Shown: positions 25,298 through 36,391 of the stretch, in pieces
Layout of the letters: each line of letters opens with the position of its first letter
Position numbering within the stretch: the stretch's first letter is position 1
DNA from: Podospora pseudoanserina
Lineage: Eukaryota; Ascomycota; Sordariomycetes; Sordariales; Podosporaceae
Reading direction: 5' to 3'
Assembly: GCF_035222485.1 (NCBI RefSeq)
Contig: NC_085923.1
Location: forward strand, 1,860,001 to 1,924,000
Length of the DNA stretch: 64,000 nt
Notes under the pieces: generated by a model
Seen by the model: the letters and a program-made list of their open reading frames with translations, nothing else
What the model was told of the DNA's origin: nothing
The model's database searches: none
Made by a program: the position numbers and the translations under genes

Positions 25298-26932
25298 TCA
25301 TTGAGTGGCGGTCGTCTCGCTTGACGAGTCTCCGGAAGCGGCCATCTTCGGTTTCCTGAACAGGATGATATCTTTCAGGCTTCGCTTGACGTTGCTCTTG
25401 GGCGCAAACAAGGGCTTGTGCTCCTCGTTGACGTCGTGTTGGTGGTCATAGTCGACGTGCACAAACGCCCTCTCAACATCAGCCAGACCCTCGAGCTTAC
25501 GCTGCAGGTCCTGGCCCACGTCGTGCGTCACCTTTAGCGGCAGCCCCTCGTCCATGACAATGTCCATCTCGACAAAGTACTTGTGGCCGGCATGGTACGC
25601 TCGGCATGTGTCGACCTTGAGGATCCTGTCGTCGTGTGTCACGCCCATGTAGATGAGCTTGGAGATGAACTCCTTGGGCGCCGACTTGCCCACCAGCAGC
25701 CAGATGTGCTCAAAGGCGTTGGACACCCACGAAAACAGGATGATCAACGCAACGAGGATGGCGCCGATGGGGTCCAGGTACCACGCAATCTTTTCGCCAA
25801 CGACCGCCATGATCAAACCGAAGCTGTTGATGGCAATGTCGTTGCGGTGGTCGATGTAGAAGATGAACACGGTTGGGAACCTGCGATACATCAAGCAGTA
25901 CACCATCATGCTACCCTTGGCAAAGACTATGAACTGTCAGTACCACTCATGACCTGACCGAATGCGATGTACATACTGGCAACACCGATGAAGACCAGTG
26001 GGACGATGTGAAGTTCCTCGGATTCTGTTGGCGCTCCGGCCCCTAGTGTTCGGCCAGACTCAATCTACGACATTGTAAGCATATTGTGGCCTGACACTTT
26101 GTTTTCAAGATGCTAACTCACCAACAGCTGGATAGCAACAGTAGTCATCAATGCACAAAACAGAATGATGGCCATGGCTTCTATTCTTGTACGGCCCTGC
26201 CTATTGTCAGCTACAATTCTCTGCATCAGGGACCACCACGTCAACTTACCACAGGATACTTGTACACGCTGGGCCTGGCAGCAAGCCACGAGGCTATCAA
26301 CATCACGAACGACGAAACAAGATCCATGAAAGCATCGGCCGTGGTGGCGAAGAGAGCCAAAGATCCGGTCGAGATGGCGGCATACAGCTGAATGACGAAC
26401 AGGCAAAAGTTGATGACGAAGGAGCCCCTGATGGCAAACTTGATCTTGGGGGCATATTTCGCATCTTTCTCAATGGCAACCTGCTCTTCATCATCGGCAC
26501 CCAGGAAGTCGTCAATAAGAGCATTCTGCTGGGCATAGTACTTCTTGAGTCTCCGTTTGTTGCCTTTAGGATGCTCAATCTTCATCTGCTTCTGACTGAT
26601 GTTCTCACGACGGTGCCTAGCAATATCGAGAGGATCCGCGAGCGAGGTTGTCGTGGCTTGTCTGGTTGGACCGGCTGGAATGGCGACTTCTTTCTCAGCT
26701 GCTGTACTGGCTGGCTCTGCACCGGGCTGGGCATCCGACTGGATCTCGGGGGAGGTGGAAGCTGGTGCATTTTCAGGGGGGCTGGCTCCTGTTACCATGT
26801 GTTAGACTGCCAAGCTTCATGATGTTCAAGCCTACGACTTGACAAGACAAGCCTGTCTGCAGCATGATTTCGAGGTTCAGATGGGTACGTACCTGCCGGC
26901 CGGCCATCGTCTGAAGTGCCCTGGGTTGCCAT
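25298..26932 (-). CDS. Cation diffusion facilitator, DxxxD type (probable Mn2+ exporter), five exons
   Basis: Exons 26893-26932, 26250-26788, 26122-26196, 25977-26064 and 25298-25926 join in phase to 456 residues. The protein has a Pro/Ala/Glu-rich N-terminus and a basic KGNKRRLKKYY segment. The membrane domain includes TADAFMDLVSS and KYPVGRTRIEAMA, and a cytosolic metal-binding domain follows (HYDHQH-like DYDHQHDV near the C-terminus). CDF proteins export divalent metal by proton antiport across the vacuolar, Golgi or plasma membrane. The two intramembrane metal motifs are DAFMD and DHRND, that is DxxxD twice. In characterised plant and fungal relatives this marks Mn carriers, while Zn carriers have HxxxD. 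Mn specificity is therefore an inference. Start at 26932 chosen because ORF continuity runs back to this ATG across a GTACGT intron. It is divergent from the ZIP gene, 2.3 kb away. Confidence 0.9.
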
Positions 26933-29203
26933 TGGACTGTCAATCTTGGGTCTGAAGTGGGACGGTTGGGTTCGACAAGCTTGAATTACAATCGAAATCC
27001 TATGGCAGGAACTATCAAGAGATGCGCCAGAGATGGCGACAGTATTATAGGACTGAGCAACCAGCCATTTCACAACTCAGGAGAGCGGCCTCAATCCACT
27101 AAGCGGGATTTCGCCATGTCACATTTGCAACCTACATCCAACCCATTCCTGATTTGGGCAAGAAAGGGTCAAGTTTACAATTCCATTCACATCACCATCA
27201 CATCACCACCGACACTACTGTATCGAAAACGGCACAGCCACCCGTGATTATGTACCCCTTATGAGTTCTGGAGCGGCTGGTGCTCAAGCTTGTACTGTTT
27301 ACAGCATGCGTAGCCGAGAAAACGACTTGTTGGTCTAGTGGGGGAAAGATCAAGCGGGAGCTCGTCTCTTGAGACCACTACCTCCTCCAACACCAAGCTC
27401 TGTGCCGAGCATCCAGTTTTTGGGTTCCACGGTACAAGCTCCGAGCTCTAGCCTAGGCCCTCAGAATATTCCATGGACGGGCCACGAAGTCACTTGACAA
27501 GGTGACATCGGGACCAAAAGCGCCACTACACCAGAGTCCCCCGTCGCCGTTGGCTGGTGGAATGTTTCAACCGGGCGGAAGCCGGAAACCCCTAACGGTT
27601 AATGCACCACCATCTAGCAGATCTCCGCTTTACCAGTTACAGTTGCCACCTTCTCCAGATGTTGCCTGGACGTATACTACAGAGAGCAATTGAACAACAG
27701 CTAAATACTTGAGCTTCCCGGCCAAAACTTCAACCTGGACTGGACACGAACAACTGTATTATTATATAGCAATCCTTCATGATCTCTCGCGCAGGGCCAG
27801 TGTTAGACTTGGCTTGGGCCAAGAAGCAAACCCCACGATTGCACGGATCTCCCCGTCTTGTCGCAGCACCCTGCAGAGAACCCCTGTTTCCAGGGGTTCC
27901 TTGCCAAGCGGTCAGTGCCTGAACCCCTCTCTTTCGGCTCTTGTTGCCCCAACTCTGGGGTGAGAGGGCAGGTTTTGGCGACTTGCCTAAAGCAGCTCAA
28001 CGATGGTTCCAGTGAACGACCAAATCAGCGTCCATTGGGCGTTTTGGGAAAGATGACGACCGGCACAGAGTTGCCAGAGTTGCACCCAAGAGTTGCACCG
28101 TCTCCTTGGAGATCTGCGGCTCTCGAGTGTTTGCGATTGCACTGCCACGCCACAGATTCGGCAGCATACCGAGACATCATGGACTCTTGATATCTTGAAA
28201 AAAAATGCCCGAGTGTCACTCTTAATCTTGAACGCTTCAACAGTCGCCAGGAGAAGGTGGAACCTGTTTCACACCGTCTTCTGTTCCCTTCTTCGAACAA
28301 AACAATGCTCCCTTCCTCTGGCTATCACTGGCTATCACTGGCTATCACTGGCTACCCGTGATCAGATCTAGGCTCTTCGACGACTCCTCTCTGCGAATCC
28401 GTTTTAGGTTTTTGCCAAGCTCAAACCGAGGCTCCAGTTTGAGCTTGACCATTGCTACACAGACATGGCCTCCCTGTCTCCCTTGTTTGGCTCCAGATGC
28501 TTGTCGAGAGGACTACGACTTGGTTTCCAGCTGAAGTCTAGGCTGGATTGCTTGGTGCAACGATCAGCTTGAGCCAGAGTCTCACGGTCGTCAGAAACCT
28601 GGGAGCGACAGTTGCATGGACTCGTTCATCCCAGCAATCTTTGATCACAGAGCCAGTCCATTGGTTCGTGTCTTGGCCTTCTTGTCTGTGACAGACTTGG
28701 GCGTGGATTCCCATGTCGCCTTTCGGTTCTTCGGCTGCTGCTCTCTCGGGGCATGAGTCGCGGCAGATCTTGCCGTGGTGTTACCCCATTGATCCACGGT
28801 GCGGTCTTGGAAATCGTACTTACTAAAGAGCAACGGCAGTATCTCGAACTCGGATTCTGGACTCTTGGCTCTTTTCCCACCCTTGTCACGTCTTTTGGTC
28901 CTCAGGAGGACATAAGTCTTTCTTTCTATCGCTACCGCTTTTTGTTTACTTTTTCTCTCTTCTCCTTCTTTCTCTTCTTTTTGCATCGTCGTCGCCTCAA
29001 CCCGGTGATGGTGCATTTCACGCCCAACCCTCCCCTTTTCCTTTCCTAGTCTCCTTTCTCTTCTTCTCAACTGCCGGGCGGTTTCTTCTACGTACACTCT
29101 TGATTTCATCTTCTCTTTGGGATAGACCTGGAGTCGTTCTGTCTTTAACACACGAGGTACTGGTATACCGAAACCGCTTGACGCGGAAAAAAAAATAAGA
29201 AAA
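26933..29203. other. Shared 2.3-kb region between divergent CDF and ZIP transporter genes
   Basis: Gene-free as far as can be seen. It contains a short 10-bp tandem array and a pyrimidine-rich stretch (about 28918-29060) next to the ZIP start, probably promoter or 5' UTR. The ORF on the minus strand at 28645-29151 is just the complement of that pyrimidine tract. Confidence 0.5.
28318..28354. repeat. 10-bp tandem repeat (GGCTATCACT), about 3.5 copies
   Basis: Three perfect copies of the decamer plus a partial one, seen directly, in the CDF-ZIP intergenic region. Confidence 0.85.
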
Positions 29204-30759
29204 ATGGATGAAAAGCCGCAGTGTGGGAGCGGCGAGGAGGTCGGAGAGTATGACCTCCCGCTTCACGTCGCGGGTCTTTGTAAGTTCTGTGTCCAAGTGA
29301 GATTTAACGGATGCATAGGCTGACTTGTCTTCCAGTCATGGTGCTGGCTGCCTCGATCTTTGGTGCCGGTTTCCCAGTGGTGGCCAAGAAGGTAAAGTGG
29401 GTGAAGGTGCCTACCTCGGTGTTCTTCGCTTGCAAGCATTTTGGTACTGGTGTTCTGATCGCCACAGCGTTCGTTCATGTAAGTGGTTCTGTGGCCTCAT
29501 GAAAATAGCGTTTTCTGACAGACCACAGCTTCTCCCTGTTGCGTTCGGTAATCTGACAGACCCATGTCTTCCGGATTTGTTCACCACTCAGTATCCCGCC
29601 ATGCCTGGTGTCATCATGATGGGATCGATGTTCTGTCTTTTTGTTCTGGAGATGTATCTCAATGCCAAGATGGGTGGCCATTCCCACGGAGGTGCGATGG
29701 GATTCGAGGCTTCTGGGCCGGCCCTTCCACAGCCAGAGTCCAAGCCGGCCTACCAACACACACACGCTCCCGACCACAAGAGAGCTCCGTCTCGCCCGCC
29801 GAGATACACCGCTTACAGCGAGTTCGAGATTGAGGATATGGACTACGAGAAGAGAATGGCGCAGAAGCTGTACGGCGAGAAGATGAACACCTACCCGCGC
29901 AGCGACAACCCCTTTGACGACATCAACGAATTGGAGGTTCGCTCCGAGATGCCGCCTTGGTTTGTGGTCTTTTACGAGCAGTATGTCCGCCAGCGGTTGG
30001 AGATGGTCAACATGATCAAGTCGAGCCATGCGGCCCTGAGAAAGGAACAACAACATCAATACGCCGAAGCTGAGAAACGCATGAGCATGCTTGCGCCTCC
30101 CCCGTCCCTTGCCGATTCCCCGTATATCGATGTCGAGACTGGCAAGCCTGTCGATCCGGCCGTGTTCAAGAAGATGTCGATGAATATTACCTTGTTGGAG
30201 GGCGGTATCTTGTTTCATTCGGTCTTTGTCGGTATGACCATCAGCATCACCATCGACGGCTTTGTTATTCTCCTGGTCGCTATCCTGTTCCACCAGATGT
30301 TTGAGGGTCTCGGTCTTGGTTCCAGAATTGCTGCTGTCCCCTACAAGCAGGGCAGTCTTAGGCCTTGGATGCTGGTGCTTGCTTTTGGTTGCACTTGCCC
30401 AATTGGGCAGGCTATTGGCTTGATGGTGAAGGATTCATATGATCCCAACAGTGCATTCGGGTTGATTATTGTTGGTGTTTTCAATGCCATGTGAGTGCCG
30501 TTGTTTCCAAGTAGCATTTCGAACACTAACCCGCATACCGTAGCTCGTCTGGTCTTCTTTTGTACGCTTCTCTTGTCGATCTGTTGGCTGAGGATTTCTT
30601 GTCCGAGGAGGCGGACAGGACCTTGACCAAGAAGCAGAAGAGGGACGCCTTCTTGTGGGTTTTACTGGGAGGTAAGAAATCAGAGCATATTCTCATTTCT
30701 TGTTTGATACTGACTGTCTTGTAGCTGCCGGCATGTCCGTTGTTGGTGCATTTGCCTAA
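29204..30759 (+). CDS. ZIP family divalent metal transporter, five exons
   Basis: Exons 29204-29279, 29336-29478, 29529-30490, 30544-30671 and 30725-30759 join in phase to 447 residues. The N-terminal helices run LFMVLAASIFGAGFPVV, then HFGTGVLIATAFVHLLPVAF, where FGTGVLIATAFVHLLP is a ZIP hallmark. A long cytosolic loop begins MGGHSHGG and holds THAPDHKR. The C-terminal half contains EGGILFHSVFVGMTISIT (the HS..G metal-path helix) and LFHQMFEGLGLGSR (HQxxEG). It ends with LVDLLAEDF and AAGMSVVGAF. ZIP proteins bring zinc or related metals into the cytosol at the plasma membrane or from organelles. The long Asp/Glu- and Arg-rich loop, about 130 residues, is larger than in yeast Zrt1. Exact metal and membrane cannot be read from sequence. 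Confidence 0.94.
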
Positions 30760-31991
30760 ACGAACATGCAGAACCAGCGAGACAGTGTATGATAAGACCA
30801 CGACCGACCCACGATGTCACGACCACAACGAAATCGGAGTAAGGAAAAGGGGATGAAATAGAAATGGCGCCTGACACGAAAGACATTCTTTACCAATTTC
30901 CTCGAATATCAGCTTTTGTGCCGGGCACACACACACACGACCAGAAAAAGATGAGGTTTCCGCCGACTTTTACCAATCGCATCATCATTCATGAGAAGGC
31001 CAGACCACACCAAATCACCTACCTACCAAACACACCCACCACCCACGCTACCCTACCACTACTAGAAAAAAACAACAACAAGGGATGAGGATTCACAGGG
31101 CAAACGAATGATACCAAAGTGTGACTAATATTATATCTACTGTCATTAATCTTTTACTACAGCAATAGTCACTTTGACGGAGGGGCGCATTATATACCAT
31201 TTGTCTTGTAATCATTCCTTTTTTTCTTTTTTTTTTCTTTTGGGCCGAGCCCCCTCTCTTCTTTTTTTTTTAGCGGTGAAGAAAGAAAAAAGGGGAGGGG
31301 GGAAATCAAAGTCAATTTCTTGGTTCAGTGGAAATTATTTTTGGTGTTTTGAGCCTATGACTACTATATCTTGTATCACTATTATGGTTCCCATTTTTTC
31401 TTGGGGGCGGATAGCTGGATAGGGGGAGGTTCTGACCCTGTGGAAGTTGGGCGTTTATATCATCTAAGCGGACATTGGGCGTTTGAAATTTAAACGGGAA
31501 GTGATGACTTGACTGGAGGGATGTAGTGTATGATTAAACAATTGACTGCTTGTATACATGGACTTGGCAGACAAAGGGGGTCAAAATTGGGTGAGGTGGT
31601 TGGGAACAACCCCTGAGATGGAAAAGGAGCTGCTTACATCGAGGAAACAATGTGGTGAGTCTGTTTTATCCAATCCGGTCAACTGTGGGAACAACAAAGA
31701 CTTGGTTGGGCGGTAGGAGCGAGAAACAAAGGGTGGGTGGTGGAAGGTCGGGCAATGTTGACATACCGGATTAGGAATCCTTACTCAAAGACAAAGAACA
31801 AAGCGTTTTCTTTTCTCACCTCTCTGACTACTATATCACATATTTCAGTTGTTTTCAACACAACACCACAAGCTATTTTTCCTCAGCAGGGCTCCTCTTA
31901 TTGATTTCAGCTTGAATCTTGGCTTCAGTGTTTACCCCCAGGCGGTTTACCATCAAACCACGACATCACCAACCACCCCCAAACCCTCAAG
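30760..31991. other. Intergenic, nothing recognised
   Basis: 3' flank of the ZIP gene and 5' flank of the kinase-like gene, with T-rich tracts near 31210-31280. No gene is supported. Confidence 0.5.
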
Positions 31992-33532
31992 ATGTCCCCC
32001 CACAAAATCATCAGCGCCCCCACCCGGGAATCCCTCCTGTCCCTCCCCTCCCCGGACTACACCCTCATCAAATCCCTCGGCAACGACCGCTTCCTCCTCC
32101 GCCGCAACAACGACGGCCTCCCCCTGCTGGGCCACTACTGGACAGAATACTACCAACCCAGCACCTCCCCCGTCCACACCCTCGTCCAGCGCGGCGGCGC
32201 CGCCGCCGCCGCAGTGCTCAACCACGAAAACTTGGTTTCCTTGCGCGGCGAGGCCGCGAACTGGGTTCCCCTGAAAGTGAATGGTAAGCCCGTCCAAGCC
32301 AAGCAAGTCCTCCTTTTATGGGACTGGTGCGATGGAGGAAGTCTAGAACAATTCTTGGAACAGAGCGAGAAGGAGATTGATATCTCCGAGGTGCAGAACG
32401 GGGGGGAGTTCATGCCTGAGAGTTTCTGCTGGCATGTTCTCACCAGTGTTCTCAGGGCGTTGCAGTGGTTGCATCAGGGGATTAGGGAGACGTATGGGGT
32501 TGTGGAGCTGGACAGGGAGGGGTATGGGATGGGATATGTGGAACATCCGGGGCAGAGGGGGAGGGCGGGGAGGCTGAGGGTTGTCAATCGAATGACGCTT
32601 CCGACCCCGGAGAAGGGGGAGAAAGGGGGGTGGAAGAGGGCGAGGAGGGATGATGATTGGTTTCCTGTTTTGCATAGGGATATCAGGGCTAGTAAGATTT
32701 TTCTTCAGCACCCTCTCGGCACGGAGACGTACGGGATGGTCAAGCTGGGGGATTTGAGGTATTGTGCTGTTAGCGGGACGGTGGTCAGTGAGGGGGGGTT
32801 TGAGTTAGATAAGGTTCCTGTTGTGGCGCCGGAGAGGGTGCAGGAGTTGGGGAGGTATGTTGAGAAGGATGGGGGGGCGTACATCAATGGGATTGGGGAG
32901 CTGAGGAAGAGGATGGTGGGGTGGTGGAAAGATGCGGCAACGGTTGATAAGGTATGTTTTTTTTTTTTTGACTTGATGTTCGGAATGGAGAAGGTGGGGA
33001 GGGGGGACGGGGGTTAACAAGATGACAGACTGAAAGACCATACACCGCCGGCAACGACCTCTTTTCTGTAGGAGCGATCCTCTACCACATGATGATGGGC
33101 ACACAGATGGTCAACCCTGAAGAGTGTCCTGTCAAAGGTTGCGGGTGCATCCATTTGTTCGATGGTCCTGAGAAGGATGAGGAAGCTTCTCAGCTTCCGG
33201 GCTGTACCGATGGGTGTCCTCGGCCGGATACCGACATCAGACGATGCTTCAACAACACCGGCTACACGACTGAGCTCAAGCAGGTCGTGGGTGCGTTGTT
33301 GAGGTGCAACCGGGAGGTGACTTGGTCGGCGAGCGAGGCTATGGAGGCGGCGTGGAAGGGGTATGAAACGTGGACTCGCACGACCGAGGATGGACGGGCG
33401 TATCGGGATATTTATGAGGATATTCTGTTCAGGAGGCAGAACCAGGAGAGGATCAATGGCGAGGTGCCTGAGTGGACGAATAATATGGCTTATCAGGTCA
33501 GGAGAAGCCTCAACCCGAATGTGGCTATCTAG
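31992..33532 (+). CDS. Degenerate protein kinase-like protein with a Cys-rich insert, two exons
   Basis: Exons 31992-32951 and 33029-33532 join in phase (intron GTATGT...GTTAAC...ACAG) to 487 residues. A kinase fold is suggested by LLLWDWCDGGSLEQFL (hinge and helix D), VLTSVLRALQWLH (helix E), VLHRDIRASKIFL (residues 226-238), KLGDLRYC (251-258), APERV and YTAGNDLFSVGAILYHMM (subdomain IX). The catalytic loop keeps HRD but has RASK where active kinases have a KPEN-like run, so the usual Lys and metal-binding Asn are missing. DFG reads DLR, and no clear glycine loop or VAIK Lys is seen. It is probably a pseudokinase. The C-terminal lobe contains a Cys-rich stretch (ECPVKGCGCIHLF and GCTDGCPRPDTDIRRC) not expected in kinases. 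Third positions in the first 300 nt are strongly C-rich. Confidence 0.75.
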
Positions 33533-34582
33533 GTTTTCTTGGGTTTGTCTTTTTGTTTTGGTAGGGTTCAATGGAATGGGAGAGAGAGAGGGGAGTAGGG
33601 AGTCAGTCGATCATTTGCTTGCTTCGAATCAGAATTCTGTCTTTGTTGAAAATACACAGTGATAAAAAAACAAGCAAAAAGCTCACCGGCCAACCTTTCT
33701 CGTTTCTATGTTGAGAAGGGTGACTCGGCTGCGAAAAACCCGTGGGTTTTGCTCCGGATAGGATTCGATCGAGAAGGCTGTTGGACCCAATCCTTCAATT
33801 GGGAGCAACTCCAGCACACTTACCACTGGACCAGAGGGCCATATGGATAGGGTACTGGGGTTGTTGAAACGTGGTCCTGACAGCTGGTATGAGTACTGAA
33901 GGACCCGTTGCTCGTGCCTTGCTTGTGCCAAACCTGTTATACTTGGATGAGTTGGAGGTCCGAAATCCATCGTTATCATCCATCGAGGCTCATACCACTG
34001 TGAGCCATCAAGCTTGTGACCAGTCAGGAGTGAAGCAGCACTGTGACAGTGTGATCTCCCCTGGTGATCACCAGGTGTAAGTGGCCAGGGTTAGGGTAAC
34101 GCAACCTCTTCCCAAAACATCACCAGCACCCGTTGCCACGGAGCTTGCCAACAGCACACCTCCAAAACTCTAAACGAACCTTCCAATGCCGTCATAAAAA
34201 ACGGTTTTCCCTCCCAGCTGCCCGATTTTGTTTGCACAGCTCCGATCACAAAGAAGGCCAGCCAACATCTTGTTTCGATCAATGACAACTCTGCTGGTTG
34301 AGGTTGAGTGGAGTCAAAGACGTCATGACCATGGCGATGAGCCGACTCGCCCCTTCCACGCTGGCGGCAGTCTGTCCCAATGCCTCGGTTTAGCAGTGTT
34401 TGTCAGGGACGACTTCGAACAAGTATAAGAACCATTCTCGTAGTTTTTCTCTAGAGCAGTTTTAATCTGAAGCAAATTTACACCCAATCCCATCATCTCG
34501 ACTCATCTGATTCTTGTCTCGTCTGATCGACCTAGAAACCCACCCCTAGAATTACAACTCACTCAACTGCATACATTTCAAA
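33533..34582. other. Intergenic region with a tRNA-like fragment
   Basis: No gene is supported. On the minus strand at about 33750-33840 there is a sequence with an A-box-like TGGTCCAGTGG and a B-box-like CGATCGAATCC, but acceptor and T stems do not pair. GGTTAGGGTAACG, about two telomere-like units, lies at about 34088-34100. Confidence 0.4.
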
Positions 34583-35665
34583 ATGGGCTACCCCGAAACC
34601 TTCACCGGCTTCTGCGTCGACTCTCCCAAAACGTGGAACCAATACCACCTCGCCAACCTCAAGCCCAAGCCCTTTGGCGACAACGACGTCGACGTCGAGA
34701 TCGAATGCTGCGGCGTTTGCGGCTCCGACGTCCACACGGTAACCGGCGGCTGGGGTGAATTCGAAGGCCCCCTCTGCGTCGGCCACGAGGTCGTCGGGAA
34801 GGCCGTCAATGTCGGCAAGGCCGTAAAGGGCATCAAGAAGGGCGACCGCGTCGGTGTCGGCGCTCAGGTCTGGTCCTGCCTCAAGTGTGACGTCTGCAAG
34901 TCCAAAAACGAAAACTACTGCCCTCACATGGTCGACACCTACAACGCCAAGTACGAGGATGGCAGTGACGCTCATGGAGGCTGGGCGAATTACATCCGGG
35001 CGCATGAGTATTTCACTTTCAAGATCCCAGATGAGATCCCCTCTGCCGAGGCTGCACCACTGCTCTGCGCCGGTATCACGACTTACTCACCGCTTGTGAG
35101 GGCGGATATTGGCCCTGGGAAGGTGGTGGGTGTTATTGGTATCGGTGGCTTGGGTCATTTGGCACTGCAGTGGGCAAAGGCTCTTGGTGCTGAGACTTAT
35201 GCTCTCACTCACTCGGCTCACAAGGTTGATGATGCGAAGAAGCTCGGAGCCAAGGACGTCATTGTCACCACGGAGGAGGGCTGGGCGGATAAAAACAAGT
35301 TCAAGTTCGACATGCTGTTGAACTGCGCTGATGCGACGCACAAGTTCAACATGGCGGATTACTTTGGCACGCTCAAAGTTGGTGGGGAGTTTCACATGGT
35401 GGGCATTCCCAACGAGCCGCTTCCTGAGATGACTGCGATGGCGTTTGTGCAGAACGGTGTGAAGCTTACGGGAAGCCATTTGGGCAACCATCAGGAGATG
35501 GATGCCATGCTCAAGCTGGCGGCGGAGAAGGGTGTCAGGCCGGTTGTCCAGACGGTTCAGATTTCGGAGGAGGGATGCAAGGAGGTTGTGGAAAAGGTCA
35601 AGGAGGGTAATGTCAAGTACCGGTTTACTCTGACGGGCTTCGACAAGGCGTTTGCGGGGAAATAG
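34583..35665 (+). CDS. NADP-dependent medium-chain alcohol dehydrogenase (Adh6/CAD type)
   Basis: A single exon of 360 residues. Medium-chain zinc dehydrogenases of the cinnamyl-alcohol type reduce aldehydes to alcohols with NADPH, usually in the cytosol. The catalytic zinc ligands are C46 in CGVCGSDVH, H68 in GHEVVG, and C162 in LLCAGITTYSP. The structural zinc has C99, C102, C105 and C113 (SCLKCDVC...NYC). The cofactor site is GIGGLGHLA at 186-194. Length equals that of yeast Adh6/Adh7, which act on aromatic and branched aldehydes such as fusel and furan aldehydes. The exact substrate is not readable. The ATG is preceded by CAAA, a good fungal context. GC-rich third positions in the first part suggest good expression. 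Confidence 0.93.
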   Translation: MGYPETFTGFCVDSPKTWNQYHLANLKPKPFGDNDVDVEIECCGVCGSDVHTVTGGWGEFEGPLCVGHEVVGKAVNVGKAVKGIKKGDRVGVGAQVWSCLKCDVCKSKNENYCPHMVDTYNAKYEDGSDAHGGWANYIRAHEYFTFKIPDEIPSAEAAPLLCAGITTYSPLVRADIGPGKVVGVIGIGGLGHLALQWAKALGAETYALTHSAHKVDDAKKLGAKDVIVTTEEGWADKNKFKFDMLLNCADATHKFNMADYFGTLKVGGEFHMVGIPNEPLPEMTAMAFVQNGVKLTGSHLGNHQEMDAMLKLAAEKGVRPVVQTVQISEEGCKEVVEKVKEGNVKYRFTLTGFDKAFAGK

Positions 35666-36391
35666 GTGGTGAACAGAGAGAGTGAAGAGCAATCGCATCT
35701 ATAGTGTAGCAGTAGATAGTTGAACGAACGACTTTGCAACCATGAAAGATAAATTACTATGATTGGTCAATTGTTAGCCCGCCATATCTTTGCCCCCTCT
35801 CTGCCCTCCAAAGTATATGTGAGTGTTGGCGAGTACAATGAAAGAAAGCTGTTGGCCATATACTATGGACGATCGCATAGTAGAAACACTACATTAATTA
35901 TTGATGACGTATGTATGCGCTGGAATGCAGATCTATGCAAGCGGCTGCTCGGCCAGTGCGATGGCGCTTCCAGAAAAATAAAAGCGGGGTCTGGTCAAGA
36001 ACCGGGAATAGCGACAGGGATTCTGTGCCGGGTCCACGCGGGCGGGATGCGTGGAGATGGCCCGGGCGTCTAACCAGGGTGTAGCCCGCACCAAAGGGTT
36101 GCAATCAGCTTTGACGACAGGTGAATTTGATCTCTTCAACTGTTCATCTTCAGCTTGTTTGCGCCCAGCGCGTGCCTATACGGCTCTTTCGTCAAAAGAT
36201 CTAGACGTCTTGGCCCTGTCTCTGTTGACCTTGCGCACCTACAACAGCTTGACGTATGCACGGATCTGCCAAAAACAAGCCAATATTTTTAGTCGCGATC
36301 GAATGAGTACGCGCCGCGTTCAAAAATACAGAGTCCCCCGCTGCGCGCGGCTACAGACGCCCAGGTGACAGCAGCAAGCAGCGCAGCAAGC
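35666..36391. other. Intergenic, nothing recognised
   Basis: 3' flank of the dehydrogenase and promoter of the next gene. No supported feature. Confidence 0.5.

Noticed and set aside
28645-29151. 168-residue Lys/Arg/Glu-rich minus-strand ORF
   Set aside because: It is the complement of the pyrimidine-rich leader of the ZIP gene, which creates artificial charged residues.
33750-33840. tRNA-like sequence on the minus strand
   Set aside because: A-box-like and B-box-like motifs are present, but acceptor, T and D stems do not pair. At most a worn relic.
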